A stretch of 64,000 bases of DNA from positions 62,001-126,000 of the forward strand of contig NZ_RBZW01000022.1 of assembly GCF_006543045.1 (NCBI RefSeq), written 5' to 3'. Position 1 is the stretch's first letter. Each line of letters opens with the position of its first letter. A program made the translations under genes and the position numbers. The notes beneath the pieces are model-generated. The model did not search any database, had not been told where the DNA came from, and saw only the letters and a program-made list of their open reading frames with translations. The DNA comes from Salinadaptatus halalkaliphilus. GTDB lineage: Archaea > Halobacteriota > Halobacteria > Halobacteriales > Natrialbaceae. Positions 9,379 through 17,162 of the stretch are shown piece by piece.

Positions 9379-10641
9379 ATGAGCGAACAACACCAGAACC
9401 TGGCCATCATCGGCCACGTTGACCACGGGAAGAGTACGCTCGTGGGACGACTCCTCTACGAGACGGGGAGCGTACCAGAGCACGTCATCGAACAGCACCG
9501 CGAAGAAGCCGAAGAGAAGGGCAAAGGCGGCTTCGAATTCGCCTACGTGATGGACAACCTCGCCGAAGAGCGAGAGCGTGGCGTCACCATCGACATCGCC
9601 CACCAGGAGTTCTCGACCGACGAGTACGACTTCACCATCGTCGACTGTCCTGGCCACCGCGACTTCGTCAAGAACATGATCACTGGCGCGAGCCAGGCCG
9701 ACAACGCGGTCCTCGTCGTCGCCGCCGACGACGGTGTCGCACCCCAGACCCAGGAGCACGTCTTCCTGGCCCGCACCCTCGGTATCGACGAACTCATCAT
9801 CGGCATCAACAAGATGGACGTCGTCGACTACAAGGAAGACACCTACAACGATGTCGTCGAAGAAGTGACCCAGCTGCTCAAGCAGGTCCAGTTCGACACC
9901 GACGACGCTTCGTTCATCCCGATCTCGGCGTTCGAAGGCGACAACATCGCCGAGGCCTCCGACAACACGCCGTGGTACGACGGCGAAATCCTCCTCGAGG
10001 CACTCAACGCCCTGCCGGAGCCGGAGCCACCGACGGACGCCTCGCTCCGCCTTCCGATCCAGGACGTGTACACCATCTCGGGTATCGGTACCGTCCCAGT
10101 CGGACGTATCGAGACCGGTGTCATGAACGTCGGCGACGATGTCGTCTTCCAGCCGTCCGACGTCGGCGGCGAGGTCAAGACGATCGAGATGCACCACGAG
10201 GAAGTACCAAAGGCCGAACCCGGTGACAACGTCGGATTCAACGTCCGAGGCATCGGTAAGGACGACATCCGCCGTGGTGACGTCTGTGGCCCAGCCGACG
10301 ACCCACCAAAGGTCGCCGAGACCTTCCAGGCACAGGTCGTCGTCATGCAGCACCCATCCGTGATCACGGCCGGCTACACGCCGGTCTTCCACGCCCACAC
10401 CTCGCAGGTCGCGTGTACGATCGAGTCCATCGACAAGAAGATGGACCCCTCGAGCGGCGAGGTCGCCGAGGAGAACCCCGACTTCATCCAGTCGGGTGAC
10501 GCTGCTGTGGTCACCATCCGGCCACAGAAACCCCTCAGCATCGAGCCATCCAGCGAGATCCCAGAACTCGGGAGCTTCGCCATCCGCGACATGGGTCAGA
10601 CCATCGCGGCCGGCAAGGTCCTCGAAGTCAACGAGAAATAA
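9379..10641 (+). CDS. tuf: translation elongation factor EF-1alpha (EF-Tu homologue)
   Basis: A 420-residue GTPase with all G motifs: P-loop [15 protein letters not shown] switch I, DCPGH switch II, NKMD and SAF. Domains 2 and 3 follow ([23 protein letters not shown]). It delivers aminoacyl-tRNA to the ribosome. It is about the usual haloarchaeal length. The stop codon is directly followed by the ATG of S10, giving a tight two-gene unit that is conserved across haloarchaea. Codon use is strongly biased, as expected for one of the most expressed genes. Confidence 0.98.
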   Translation: MSEQHQNLAIIGHVDHGKSTLVGRLLYETGSVPEHVIEQHREEAEEKGKGGFEFAYVMDNLAEERERGVTIDIAHQEFSTDEYDFTIVDCPGHRDFVKNMITGASQADNAVLVVAADDGVAPQTQEHVFLARTLGIDELIIGINKMDVVDYKEDTYNDVVEEVTQLLKQVQFDTDDASFIPISAFEGDNIAEASDNTPWYDGEILLEALNALPEPEPPTDASLRLPIQDVYTISGIGTVPVGRIETGVMNVGDDVVFQPSDVGGEVKTIEMHHEEVPKAEPGDNVGFNVRGIGKDDIRRGDVCGPADDPPKVAETFQAQVVVMQHPSVITAGYTPVFHAHTSQVACTIESIDKKMDPSSGEVAEENPDFIQSGDAAVVTIRPQKPLSIEPSSEIPELGSFAIRDMGQTIAAGKVLEVNEK

Positions 10642-10950
10642 ATGCAGCAGGCACGCGTTCGACTCGCGGGCACGAGTCCAGAAGACTTAGACGATATCTG
10701 TGACGATGTCCGCGAGATTGCGAACAATACCGGCGTCAACCTCAGCGGTCCGATCCCGCTGCCGACCAAGACCCTCGAGGTGCCGACCCGGAAATCGCCT
10801 GATGGCGAAGGCACCGCGACGTGGGAGCACTGGGAGATGCGCGTCCACAAGCGCCTGATCGATCTGGACGCCGACGAACGCGCACTCCGACAGCTCATGC
10901 GCATTCAGGTGCCAAACGACGTTTCGATCGAGATCGTCCTCGAAGACTGA
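10642..10950 (+). CDS. rpsJ: 30S ribosomal protein S10
   Basis: A 102-residue protein matching universal S10 (S20e): [21 protein letters not shown], the PLPTK loop and [12 protein letters not shown]. It binds the 30S head. It begins immediately after the EF-1alpha stop with no spacer, so it must be read from the same transcript. Confidence 0.97.
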   Translation: MQQARVRLAGTSPEDLDDICDDVREIANNTGVNLSGPIPLPTKTLEVPTRKSPDGEGTATWEHWEMRVHKRLIDLDADERALRQLMRIQVPNDVSIEIVLED

Positions 10951-11071
10951 GCTCGATCGGCTGATTTGCAGTCATTTCCTTCGTTTTCTCACCACTCGAG
11001 AGCCACTCGCTCGAACGCTGTCATACGAGTCGACGCAGAGACTTTTGTCGCTCGACAGCACAGAAACACGT

Positions 11072-11722
11072 ATGTCGACCTATCCGGGTCCCCCATCGGA
11101 CACCAGGGCGACCGAACCCGACTCGGGATCGGCCAGCCCCATCCTCGAGGTACTGGTCGTCTTTGTCGTCGTATTTGCGCTCCAGTGGCTCACCTCGCTC
11201 GTCGGCGCGATGGCCAGCTTGTTCGTCCTCACCCCGCCGCTCGAGACCAACCCCTGGACGATCGTCACCAGCGTCTACGCCCACGGCGGTATCGGCCACC
11301 TCCTCTCGAACAGCGTCGCGTTGATCGTCTTCGGCTGGCCCGTTGCCCGCGCGACGACTCGAATCCGTTTTCACGTTTTCTTCCTCGTGACGGGATCGCT
11401 CGCGGGTATCTCCCAGATCCTCGTCCCGGGACTGGCCACGGCGATGCCGTTCGTACCAGGGACACCGACGGCTGGCGTGCTCGGTGCCAGCGGCGCGGTC
11501 TTTGCACTGCTTGGCTATCTCATCGCCTCGAACCGACTTTCGGCCGGACTCGCATCGTTCGTCGATGTCCCTCGCTGGCTCGCCTGGGTCGTCTTTCTCG
11601 GGCTCGCGATCGCCGTTACACTCGCGACCGCGGCCCCCGGGGTCGCGTTGATCGCTCACTTTACCGGCTTCCTGTTAGGGCTGCTCGCTGGGCGAGCGCG
11701 CATACTCAACGCCGGTCGGTAG
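11072..11722 (+). CDS. rhomboid-family intramembrane serine protease
   Basis: A 216-residue protein with six hydrophobic segments. The second part carries GGIGHLLSNSVAL, the serine motif GASGAVFALLGY and a late HFTGFLLGLLAG, giving the Ser/His dyad of rhomboids. The usual HxxxN in helix 2 reads GHLLSNS. I choose the ATG at 11072 over an in-frame GTG at 11045 because the intervening residues look like 5' leader. It may cleave membrane substrates; none is suggested by the context. Confidence 0.85.
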   Translation: MSTYPGPPSDTRATEPDSGSASPILEVLVVFVVVFALQWLTSLVGAMASLFVLTPPLETNPWTIVTSVYAHGGIGHLLSNSVALIVFGWPVARATTRIRFHVFFLVTGSLAGISQILVPGLATAMPFVPGTPTAGVLGASGAVFALLGYLIASNRLSAGLASFVDVPRWLAWVVFLGLAIAVTLATAAPGVALIAHFTGFLLGLLAGRARILNAGR

Positions 11723-11736
11723 CTCGAACGTCTCGA

Positions 11737-11952
11737 TCAGGACTCCCGTTCACGATGCTCGTCGGTCTCCGACAATAGCTCGTCCGCGTCTGCACTTCGC
11801 CGATGTTGTGGTGACGTAATCGGCTCGCCCGAGCCCTCGATTCGCTCCTCGGGATCCTCGACGGCGATCCACTCACGCACTCGAGAGATCCACTGTCGAA
11901 CCATGTCCGGCGGTACGGCCGCCACGGACAAAAGCGTCGGTGCGTGTGCCAT
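11737..11952 (-). CDS. small hypothetical protein of 71 residues
   Basis: Reading from an ATG at 11950-11952, the product begins MAHAPTLLSVAAVPPDMVRQWISRVREWIAVEDPEERIEG and ends in a charged, disordered tail. The longer open frame runs into the tRNA gene and cannot be coding. The helix after residue 15 is amphipathic. It is convergent with the rhomboid gene. Weak but plausible as a haloarchaeal small protein; function unknown. Confidence 0.5.
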   Translation of the reverse strand: MAHAPTLLSVAAVPPDMVRQWISRVREWIAVEDPEERIEGSGEPITSPQHRRSADADELLSETDEHRERES

Positions 11953-12012
11953 CTTCACGGTCTCCCGATGAAACACAAGGTACAAATAGAAACGCCGGGT
12001 ACAAGCTCTCGA

Positions 12013-12084
12013 GGGCTCGTAGATCAGTGGTAGATCGCTTCCTTCGCAAGGAAGAGGCCCTGGGTTCAAATCCCAGCGAGTCCA
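12013..12084 (+). tRNA. tRNA-Ala (anticodon CGC)
   Basis: Full cloverleaf of 72 bases. The acceptor stem 12013-12019 pairs with 12077-12083 and includes G3-U70, the alanine identity pair. The D stem is GATC/GATC, the anticodon stem CTTCC/GGAAG with loop TTCGCAA (anticodon CGC, reading GCG), and the T stem CTGGG/CCCAG with loop TTCAAAT. Discriminator base is A and CCA is not encoded. No intron. A block of decayed mobile DNA begins within 20 bases of its 3' end. Confidence 0.96.
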
Positions 12085-12099
12085 TAATTCTGCGGCACG

Positions 12100-12650
12100 G
12101 GCACTGCTAGATTGAGGTTGAACTGAACGGAGTTCTTCGATTAGGGTGGGAAGATGCTATTCGAAGAACACCAGATAGACATAACGAATTTTTCGGATGT
12201 GGAGTTTTTGGATAGTGACCGGACGCGCACGCCAGCCTGGTTGATCAGGCTGGCGTGCGCTGCTCATGCCGGAGCAGCCTCGTTAGCGGAATGTCGAGAT
12301 TTCTGTGAGTGGTTCGGCGTCGAGAGACGCCGAGCCACGATCCATCACTGGTATCAAGCCTATGCCGATCACTATGTTTCTCGTCGATGGCATGGGCTAT
12401 CTCACTGCGCTTGCACGCACCGATCTGAGTGGTGACGTCAACTACACTGATCGAAACATCGTCGAAAAGCTCTTTCAGACCTATACGATGCGAATTGGGC
12501 GTTTCCACGAAACCTGGAACGGCAGTCAAGCCAGCGCTCAGCGCTGGTTGACTGCCTACACCGCCTATTATAATCACCATCGAAACCACCAAGCACTCGA
12601 CAATCAACCGCCAGTTGAAGCACTCAAACAGAGAGGTTCAATCTAGTACC
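12100..12650 (+). mobile_element. IS6-type insertion sequence remnant
   Basis: The left end starts GGCACTGCTAGATTGA at 12100 and the right end at 12638-12650 reads, on the opposite strand, GGTACTAGATTGA; these form an imperfect terminal inverted repeat with a 3-base gap. Between them lies a transposase gene missing its middle. The element is about 550 bp, well short of a complete IS6-family element of about 0.8 kb. I see no matching target duplication at the two ends, so it is old or rearranged. Confidence 0.7.
12154..12646 (+). pseudogene. IS6-family transposase, internally deleted
   Basis: The first part (12154 to about 12380, frame 1) encodes an IS6-like N-terminus with RTPAWLIRLACAAHAGAASLAE and a helix-turn-helix ending IHHWYQAYADHY. 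The second part (from about 12379, frame 2) resumes with FLVDGMGYLTALARTDLSG and continues to DRNIVEKLFQTYTMRIGRFHETW and a normal C-terminus. The stretch holding the first catalytic Asp is missing, and the join changes frame around 12379, consistent with a deletion of roughly 80 codons. It cannot make an active DDE transposase. Confidence 0.75.
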
Positions 12651-12663
12651 CTCCCAACCGTCG

Positions 12664-12709
12664 ACTGCTGGGTCGAACCGACACCCGCCAACTGGTTCGA
12701 CCCAGCAGT
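12664..12709. repeat. 16-bp perfect inverted repeat
   Basis: ACTGCTGGGTCGAACC at 12664-12679 is followed after 14 bases by its exact complement at 12694-12709. It lies 13 bases outside the IS6 right end and 52 bases from the 3' end of the HalOD1 gene. As RNA it would be a very stable stem. It could be a transcription terminator, a fold-back end of another mobile element, or the scar of one. Confidence 0.75.
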
Positions 12710-12761
12710 GCAGGCTTGGGAAGCCACTAGCAGTGCCGTATACTCAGAACTATACTTCCGA

Positions 12762-13103
12762 CTACGCGTTCTCCGTCGGTTTGGCCTCGATGACTCCTTC
12801 GCTGGATACGGTCACCTCAAATCCTTCGTACGGAAATGAGAGGCGGCCCTTTCTTTGCCCTTCGGTGGCAGTCGTGGAGAACAGTTCATTGAGCGCGTCA
12901 GTATCAATCGCGGAGTAGAGTGGAGGTAATTCGGAAAGAGCGCTTTGGTCAGCAGCCGCTATCACCGCGACAATTGCTAAACTCGGCTGATCTTGACTAC
13001 TGTCGTACTCCGCTCGGTAGACACCATCATCGTCGACGAACTCAACGGATTCCATCGTTGGAACGACTTCGACGCTATCCACCGTCTTAGTAGAGAATTC
13101 CAT
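12762..13103 (-). CDS. HalOD1 output-domain protein
   Basis: A 113-residue protein read from ATG at 13101-13103. The segment SLAIVAVIAAADQSALSELPPLYSAIDTDALNELF followed by GRLSFPYEGFEVTVSSEGVIEA matches the haloarchaeal HalOD1 output domain, usually found at the ends of response regulators or as small stand-alone proteins. No receiver domain is present. A slightly longer reading from TTG at 13154 is possible but lies in sequence resembling a mobile-element end. Its base composition is AT-richer than its chromosomal neighbours, which fits the surrounding imported debris. Confidence 0.75.
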   Translation of the reverse strand: MEFSTKTVDSVEVVPTMESVEFVDDDGVYRAEYDSSQDQPSLAIVAVIAAADQSALSELPPLYSAIDTDALNELFSTTATEGQRKGRLSFPYEGFEVTVSSEGVIEAKPTENA

Positions 13104-13184
13104 CACCAGAATGGAGGGGCTCCACTGGGATGACGCTGGATTTTGCTCGCGCAATACTCTTTTACCTAAATCGAGGCGTTAATG

Positions 13185-13344
13185 CCCCTTCCTCAGCGAG
13201 CGCCGAAGGCGCGAGCAGGGAGGGGATACAGCGTCCCCAGAAATCGGAGATTTCTGGTGTGCGAACGAGACGCAGGTCTCACGCTACCCTCAAGGAGCGA
13301 ACGGCGCGAGCCGTGAGCGAGTAGGGTGGGGAGGAAGTCACCAA
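13185..13344 (+). mobile_element. putative IS200/IS605 right-end remnant with omegaRNA-like hairpins
   Basis: Four stable hairpins follow one another: 13185-13225 (CCCC...GGGG with inner GCGCC/GGCGC), 13237-13257 (9-bp perfect stem around GGA), 13267-13280 (GAGAC/GTCTC) and 13285-13328 (outer ACCCT/AGGGT, inner ACGGC/GCCGT). The plus frame read through them ends ATLKERTARAVSE and stops at 13324, reminiscent of haloarchaeal TnpB C-termini that overlap a guide RNA, and is followed by GGTGGGGAGGAAGTCAC. No tnpB body or tnpA is present upstream. The assignment rests on resemblance, not alignment. Confidence 0.45.
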
Positions 13345-13368
13345 CTCCACATTTTTATCATTTGTCGG

Positions 13369-13491
13369 GTGCCCCCTGACGAGCGTGCGGAGTTCGCCGA
13401 AGAAGTATTGGAACTCGTCGGTACGATCACTGTCCGCGAGATGTTGACTGGAGCGAACAACCTTCACATCGAGGCTATCGCTGAGACTTGA
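13369..13491 (+). pseudogene. C-terminal fragment of an Lrp/AsnC-like regulator
   Basis: The frame reads VPPDERAEFAEEVLELVG then TITVREMLTGANNLHIEAIAET and a stop at 13489-13491. The VREMLTGxxNLHxEAI pattern is typical of the regulatory half of haloarchaeal Lrp/AsnC proteins. The N-terminal DNA-binding half is missing; the frame is cut off at the putative mobile-element end just upstream. Not expected to be functional. Confidence 0.45.
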
Positions 13492-13639
13492 TCTGGTAGT
13501 CCATCACCGGGTTCGACGTGAAACAAACGATGATGTCGTGCTGAGTTTATGCTCTGAAAATCAACAACGTGCTTCACAAGAGCGTACCGCTGAAGTACCC
13601 CACCATGACCAGAGGATGTTTCGAGCTCAGAGCAGAGAG

Positions 13640-14338
13640 CCATTGGGCCAAAACCGTCCAGTTTCGTCTCCTCGACCAACTCTTGCAGGCACACAGTCCT
13701 GCGTGACGAACCGGACAGTGGCAGCCGACCGATCGACGTCTGGAAGTGGATCCGGCTGGGGGCTCGGTGGTATGAACCAACCCGTCGGCGAATCGCGTTC
13801 GAACTGGACCGGATCGACTGGCTCGGGAGCGGCTCGACGTTCGCGATGGCAGTCTCGAGCAGCCCGTTCGAAGAACCCGTGACCGTACTCGGCACGGATA
13901 TCCGCGATCGTCTCCTGGGCGCGTCGAACACGAGCACTCGAGACGCCGGGATCGTCGCCGGCCAGAATCGCCCGGAACACCTCGGGATCGTGCTCGTCGC
14001 TCAGTTCGATAACTTCGTCGGCCGCTCGCTCGCGTTGCTGAACCGGAGCCCCGACAGCGCCGGTAGCCGTGGCGTCAACGCCGTTCCCCTGGAGGACTGC
14101 CTTCGCGGACTGGGCATGAAAGAGCAACCGGCCGTCCCAGTCGCGACGGTCTTCGAGCTGTGATCGCTCGGACCGGGTCAGCTCTGCCTGGCCACCTGGT
14201 CGGTTCGGTGGGCGCGACTCTCTGTGGCCTCGAGGGCGTTCGTCGCTTCGTCACCGCCGATCGCATGTCAAGTGTCAGCTTCCAGTGGACATCGATATGA
14301 CCGGCCTCGAGACGGATTGCAGGGTGCTTCGAGGCCAT
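13640..14338 (-). pseudogene. decayed gene of unknown family
   Basis: From an ATG at 14336-14338 the first frame gives MASKHPAIRLEAGHIDVHWK. Coding then shifts frame at least twice: a segment reading ALEATESRAHRTDQVARQ continues, after one base, as AELTRSERSQLEDRRDWDG and then LLFHAQSAKAVLQ, VIELSDEHDPEVFRAILAGDD and VRRAQETIADIRAEYGHGFFERA. Protein character is lost near 13850. The pieces together look like one soluble acidic protein of about 170 residues or more. I do not recognise the family. The 3' limit is uncertain. Confidence 0.4.
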
Positions 14339-14685
14339 TTCGGTCTCTAATCTAAACAGTAATAAACCCATATTCTGTTTTGAAACAGCTGGATCGTATG
14401 GAGATCACGATGAGCCAACTGACGAGCTATGGCTGAACCGTCCGGTGACAGCGGGAACGAAAGCGTTCCCACCGGTGAGCGATCGACGACGGAGAGAGAT
14501 CGCTGGTCACGCTTCGTCCAGTATGTTCCATACCACACCGTGGTGAACACACCCGGGACAGTCGCCTTGGCCGCCTGTACGGACCAGGTTTCTCGTACGT
14601 CTCGACAGAGGCGTCCCGACCAGTCGGCAGGCGGCGGACCGCGGAGCGGACGGTTTTTGCCGTCTCGGACCCGACCTCGAGAGGA
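14339..14685. other. intergenic stretch without a convincing gene
   Basis: About 350 bases. Contains an AT-rich patch (TAATCTAAACAGTAATAAACCC near 14350) and a small palindrome CTGTTT-TG-AAACAG around 14376-14389, possible promoter elements for the decayed gene on the minus strand. Short open frames exist on both strands but show no protein-like composition. The upstream promoter of the Bax1-like gene should lie at its right end. Confidence 0.5.
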
Positions 14686-16248
14686 ATGCTGACCAAGGAC
14701 CTGCTGCGCGTCTCGAGAGCGGGTGGAGGCTATCGTCTCCAGTTCGCCGAGCGAGAACACCGGCCGCTCGCGGCTCGCGTCCTCGGGACCTACCAAGGTC
14801 ACGTCGGCGAAACACGCGGCGATCTCGAGGCTGCACTTGCCGACCTCGAGACCGACGCCGACGACTTCAAACTCGTCCGCGGCTTCGCGGCGCTGTTAGA
14901 GCGCGACGCGACGTTCGAGACCGAGGCGACGGTCGACCCCGAACGGGCGCGCAAGGCGGCCTTCGAGGCCGCCGAGGCGGTTGGCGTCGTCGACGAGGAC
15001 GAGCGAGCGATGGCGCTCGTTCGAGCGGGCGAATCACTCGGGCATTCTGCGGACGATCTCGAGACCGCCCTGTACGCCGACCTCGAGGAGCGCCACTGCC
15101 TCACCGCGGTCGATCCCCGGTGGACGCCCGACGGGTTACTGGAGCAGTACAACCTCTCGCTGTCACAGACGGCACTGTTCGACGCGACCGAACTGCGAGT
15201 GCGCTCGAGCGATCCGAAGGCGCTGGTCTCGGCAGTCAAACGGCTGCGGTTGCTCTACGAGATTCACCGTCCGGAGGACGAGGTGACGGACGGACTCCAG
15301 CAAGATGTACTTGCGACCCCGAACGGTGCCGCGAGCGACCGCGAGGTGATCGTCACCGGCCCGACGCACCTCTTCCGGGCAACTCGGCGCTATGGCACGC
15401 GATTCGCCCGCCTCCTGCGAACCGTCGCGAGCGCCCAGGAGTGGTCCCTCGAGGCGACAATCGACGACCGCGGGACCGAGCGCACGCTCTCGCTCTCTCA
15501 CGAGGATCCGGTTGCGGTGCCCGAGGCCGCCCCCGTCGCCGAGGTCAGTTTCGACAGCGGCGTCGAGGCTGACTTCGCTGCTCGCTTCGAAAATATCGAC
15601 CTCGAGTGGACTCTCGTCCGGGAACCCGAGCCGCTGGCGACGGGCACGCGCGTGATGATCCCCGACTTCGCGTTCGAGTACGAACACGGCGAGTTTCGCG
15701 TGTTCTTCGAGATCATGGGCTTTTGGACGCCCGAGTACGTCGAGAAGAAGCTCTCGCAGCTGTCGACGCTCGAGGATGTCGACATGCTCGTCGCCGTCGA
15801 CGAATCCCTCGGTGTGGGCGAGGAAATCGACGCTCGCGATCATCGTGCGATCACCTACTCGGGATCCGTGCGGATCAAGGATGTCGCGAGCGTCCTTCGC
15901 GAGTACGAACGCCAGTTGGTGGCCGAGAGCGCAGCCTCGCTGGCCGACGAACTGCGCCCCGACGAGGACGCCGTCTCGCTCGAGTCACTCGCCGACCGCC
16001 ACGGCGTGAGTACCGACGCCCTCGCGGACAAGACGTTTCCCGAACACGAACGCGTCGGCCGAACCCTCGTTCGGCCGAGTGTACTCGAGTCGCTGGCCGA
16101 CGCGCTCGAGGCCGGGATGTCGCTGTCGGATGCGGAAGACACACTCGAGACGCGAGGGATCGACGACTTGAGTGCGATTCTCGCGGAATTGGGCTATCGC
16201 GTCGAGTGGGAGGGGCTGGCGGGCGGGACGCTCCTCGAGCGCGAGTAA
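14686..16248 (+). CDS. Bax1-like nuclease (DUF790), XPB partner
   Basis: A 520-residue protein starting MLTKDLLRVSRAGGGYRLQF. The family (DUF790) includes archaeal Bax1, a structure-specific nuclease that works with the XPB/Rad25 helicase in DNA repair. The PD-(D/E)xK-like core is visible around residues 325-350: VMIPDFAFEYEHGEFRVFFEIMGFW, with PDF and the E-I-G motif, then a Lys pair. The C-terminal ~120 residues are helical. In many archaea this gene sits beside xpb; here the upstream neighbour is a decayed block and no helicase is found in the window. Confidence 0.88.
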   Translation: MLTKDLLRVSRAGGGYRLQFAEREHRPLAARVLGTYQGHVGETRGDLEAALADLETDADDFKLVRGFAALLERDATFETEATVDPERARKAAFEAAEAVGVVDEDERAMALVRAGESLGHSADDLETALYADLEERHCLTAVDPRWTPDGLLEQYNLSLSQTALFDATELRVRSSDPKALVSAVKRLRLLYEIHRPEDEVTDGLQQDVLATPNGAASDREVIVTGPTHLFRATRRYGTRFARLLRTVASAQEWSLEATIDDRGTERTLSLSHEDPVAVPEAAPVAEVSFDSGVEADFAARFENIDLEWTLVREPEPLATGTRVMIPDFAFEYEHGEFRVFFEIMGFWTPEYVEKKLSQLSTLEDVDMLVAVDESLGVGEEIDARDHRAITYSGSVRIKDVASVLREYERQLVAESAASLADELRPDEDAVSLESLADRHGVSTDALADKTFPEHERVGRTLVRPSVLESLADALEAGMSLSDAEDTLETRGIDDLSAILAELGYRVEWEGLAGGTLLERE

Positions 16249-16327
16249 CCCAACTCCTGGGGGTGTGACTCGAGTACGTTAGGCTCACGAGAACCGTCGA
16301 CCATGCGTCGAGCGCTGTAAGAGCACG

Positions 16328-17065
16328 TCACACCGGTTTCAATCGACCTTCGTCGTCCCAGTCGCAGTAGACGATTTCGGCGACATCCTGTCTGAGCCGT
16401 ATTTCTTCGGGGGTGACGACGATGACCGGCTGCCAGATCGACTCGTTGACCCGCCACTCGAGGGTCTCGGCTTGCTTGTCGGTCTCGAGGTCGGCGCGAT
16501 AGCTCCCGTATCGGTAGTCGGCGTCCGCTAGCGGCCGCTCCTCGCCGGGGTCGAGTGACACCTCGCGATCGAGGAGCGTCTCGCCCCCGAGTTCGACGCG
16601 GACACCGAGCGACACTGATTCGTCGGTCGCGTTTTCCACCTCGAGGTGCGACGCTGTCGGTAGCGATGGCTCGAGCACGAGTCGCGTTTCGCCGTCGTCT
16701 CGCTCGACGGTCGCCTCGTAGTAGCTGCCGCCCTGGATGAGGTGATAGCTCTCGAGGTCGACCAGTGACTCGAGGATGAGGTCGCCGTCGGTCTCGTAGG
16801 CGTCGGTCTCGATGGCGGTCGTCGCCTCGGTCTCGGCGGCGGGCGGCAGGTTCGAGACGGGGACGACCTCGGGACCGGCTGTACACGCTTCGTAGCCAGT
16901 AGTCGTCGATCGACTATCCGAACCATCGCCGTTCGGGCCGTCGTCCGAGCCGGTGTCGTTCGTTTCGCCGCCGTCCGAACCGTCGTCGGGGCCGTGGCTC
17001 GTAAGACAGCCGGAAAGCACGGCGCCGGACGCGCCGAGTGCGGCCAGCAGGGACCGTCGATGCAT
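16328..17065 (-). CDS. putative lipoprotein, hypothetical
   Basis: A 245-residue protein with a Tat-type leader MHRRSLLAALGASG and a lipobox VLSGC (Cys 19-20 region), so probably exported folded and lipid-anchored. A low-complexity Asp/Gly/Ser/Thr linker (to about residue 55) leads to a beta-rich domain of about 180 residues. That domain contains a conserved-looking segment GVRVELGGETLLDREVSLDPGEERPL, like an immunoglobulin-type strand pair. Function unknown. Convergent with the Bax1-like gene. Confidence 0.8.
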   Translation of the reverse strand: MHRRSLLAALGASGAVLSGCLTSHGPDDGSDGGETNDTGSDDGPNGDGSDSRSTTTGYEACTAGPEVVPVSNLPPAAETEATTAIETDAYETDGDLILESLVDLESYHLIQGGSYYEATVERDDGETRLVLEPSLPTASHLEVENATDESVSLGVRVELGGETLLDREVSLDPGEERPLADADYRYGSYRADLETDKQAETLEWRVNESIWQPVIVVTPEEIRLRQDVAEIVYCDWDDEGRLKPV

Positions 17066-17162
17066 ACCTGATTGTCACGCTGGCGTGGCAAGTGTTTTCA
17101 GGTCGGCCAGGCGTTCGACACTCGGTTTGTGTCGCCATTCTCGCATCCGAGCTCGAACTGCC

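Noticed and set aside
12085-14685. An attR copy of the tRNA-Ala 3' end marking an integrated element
   Set aside because: I found no second copy of the last 15 or more bases of the tRNA in this region or later in the window.
14429-14692. Plus-strand open frame of 87 codons before the Bax1-like gene
   Set aside because: The product is Arg/Ser-rich and loses all regularity after 55 residues; it also overlaps the promoter of the next gene.
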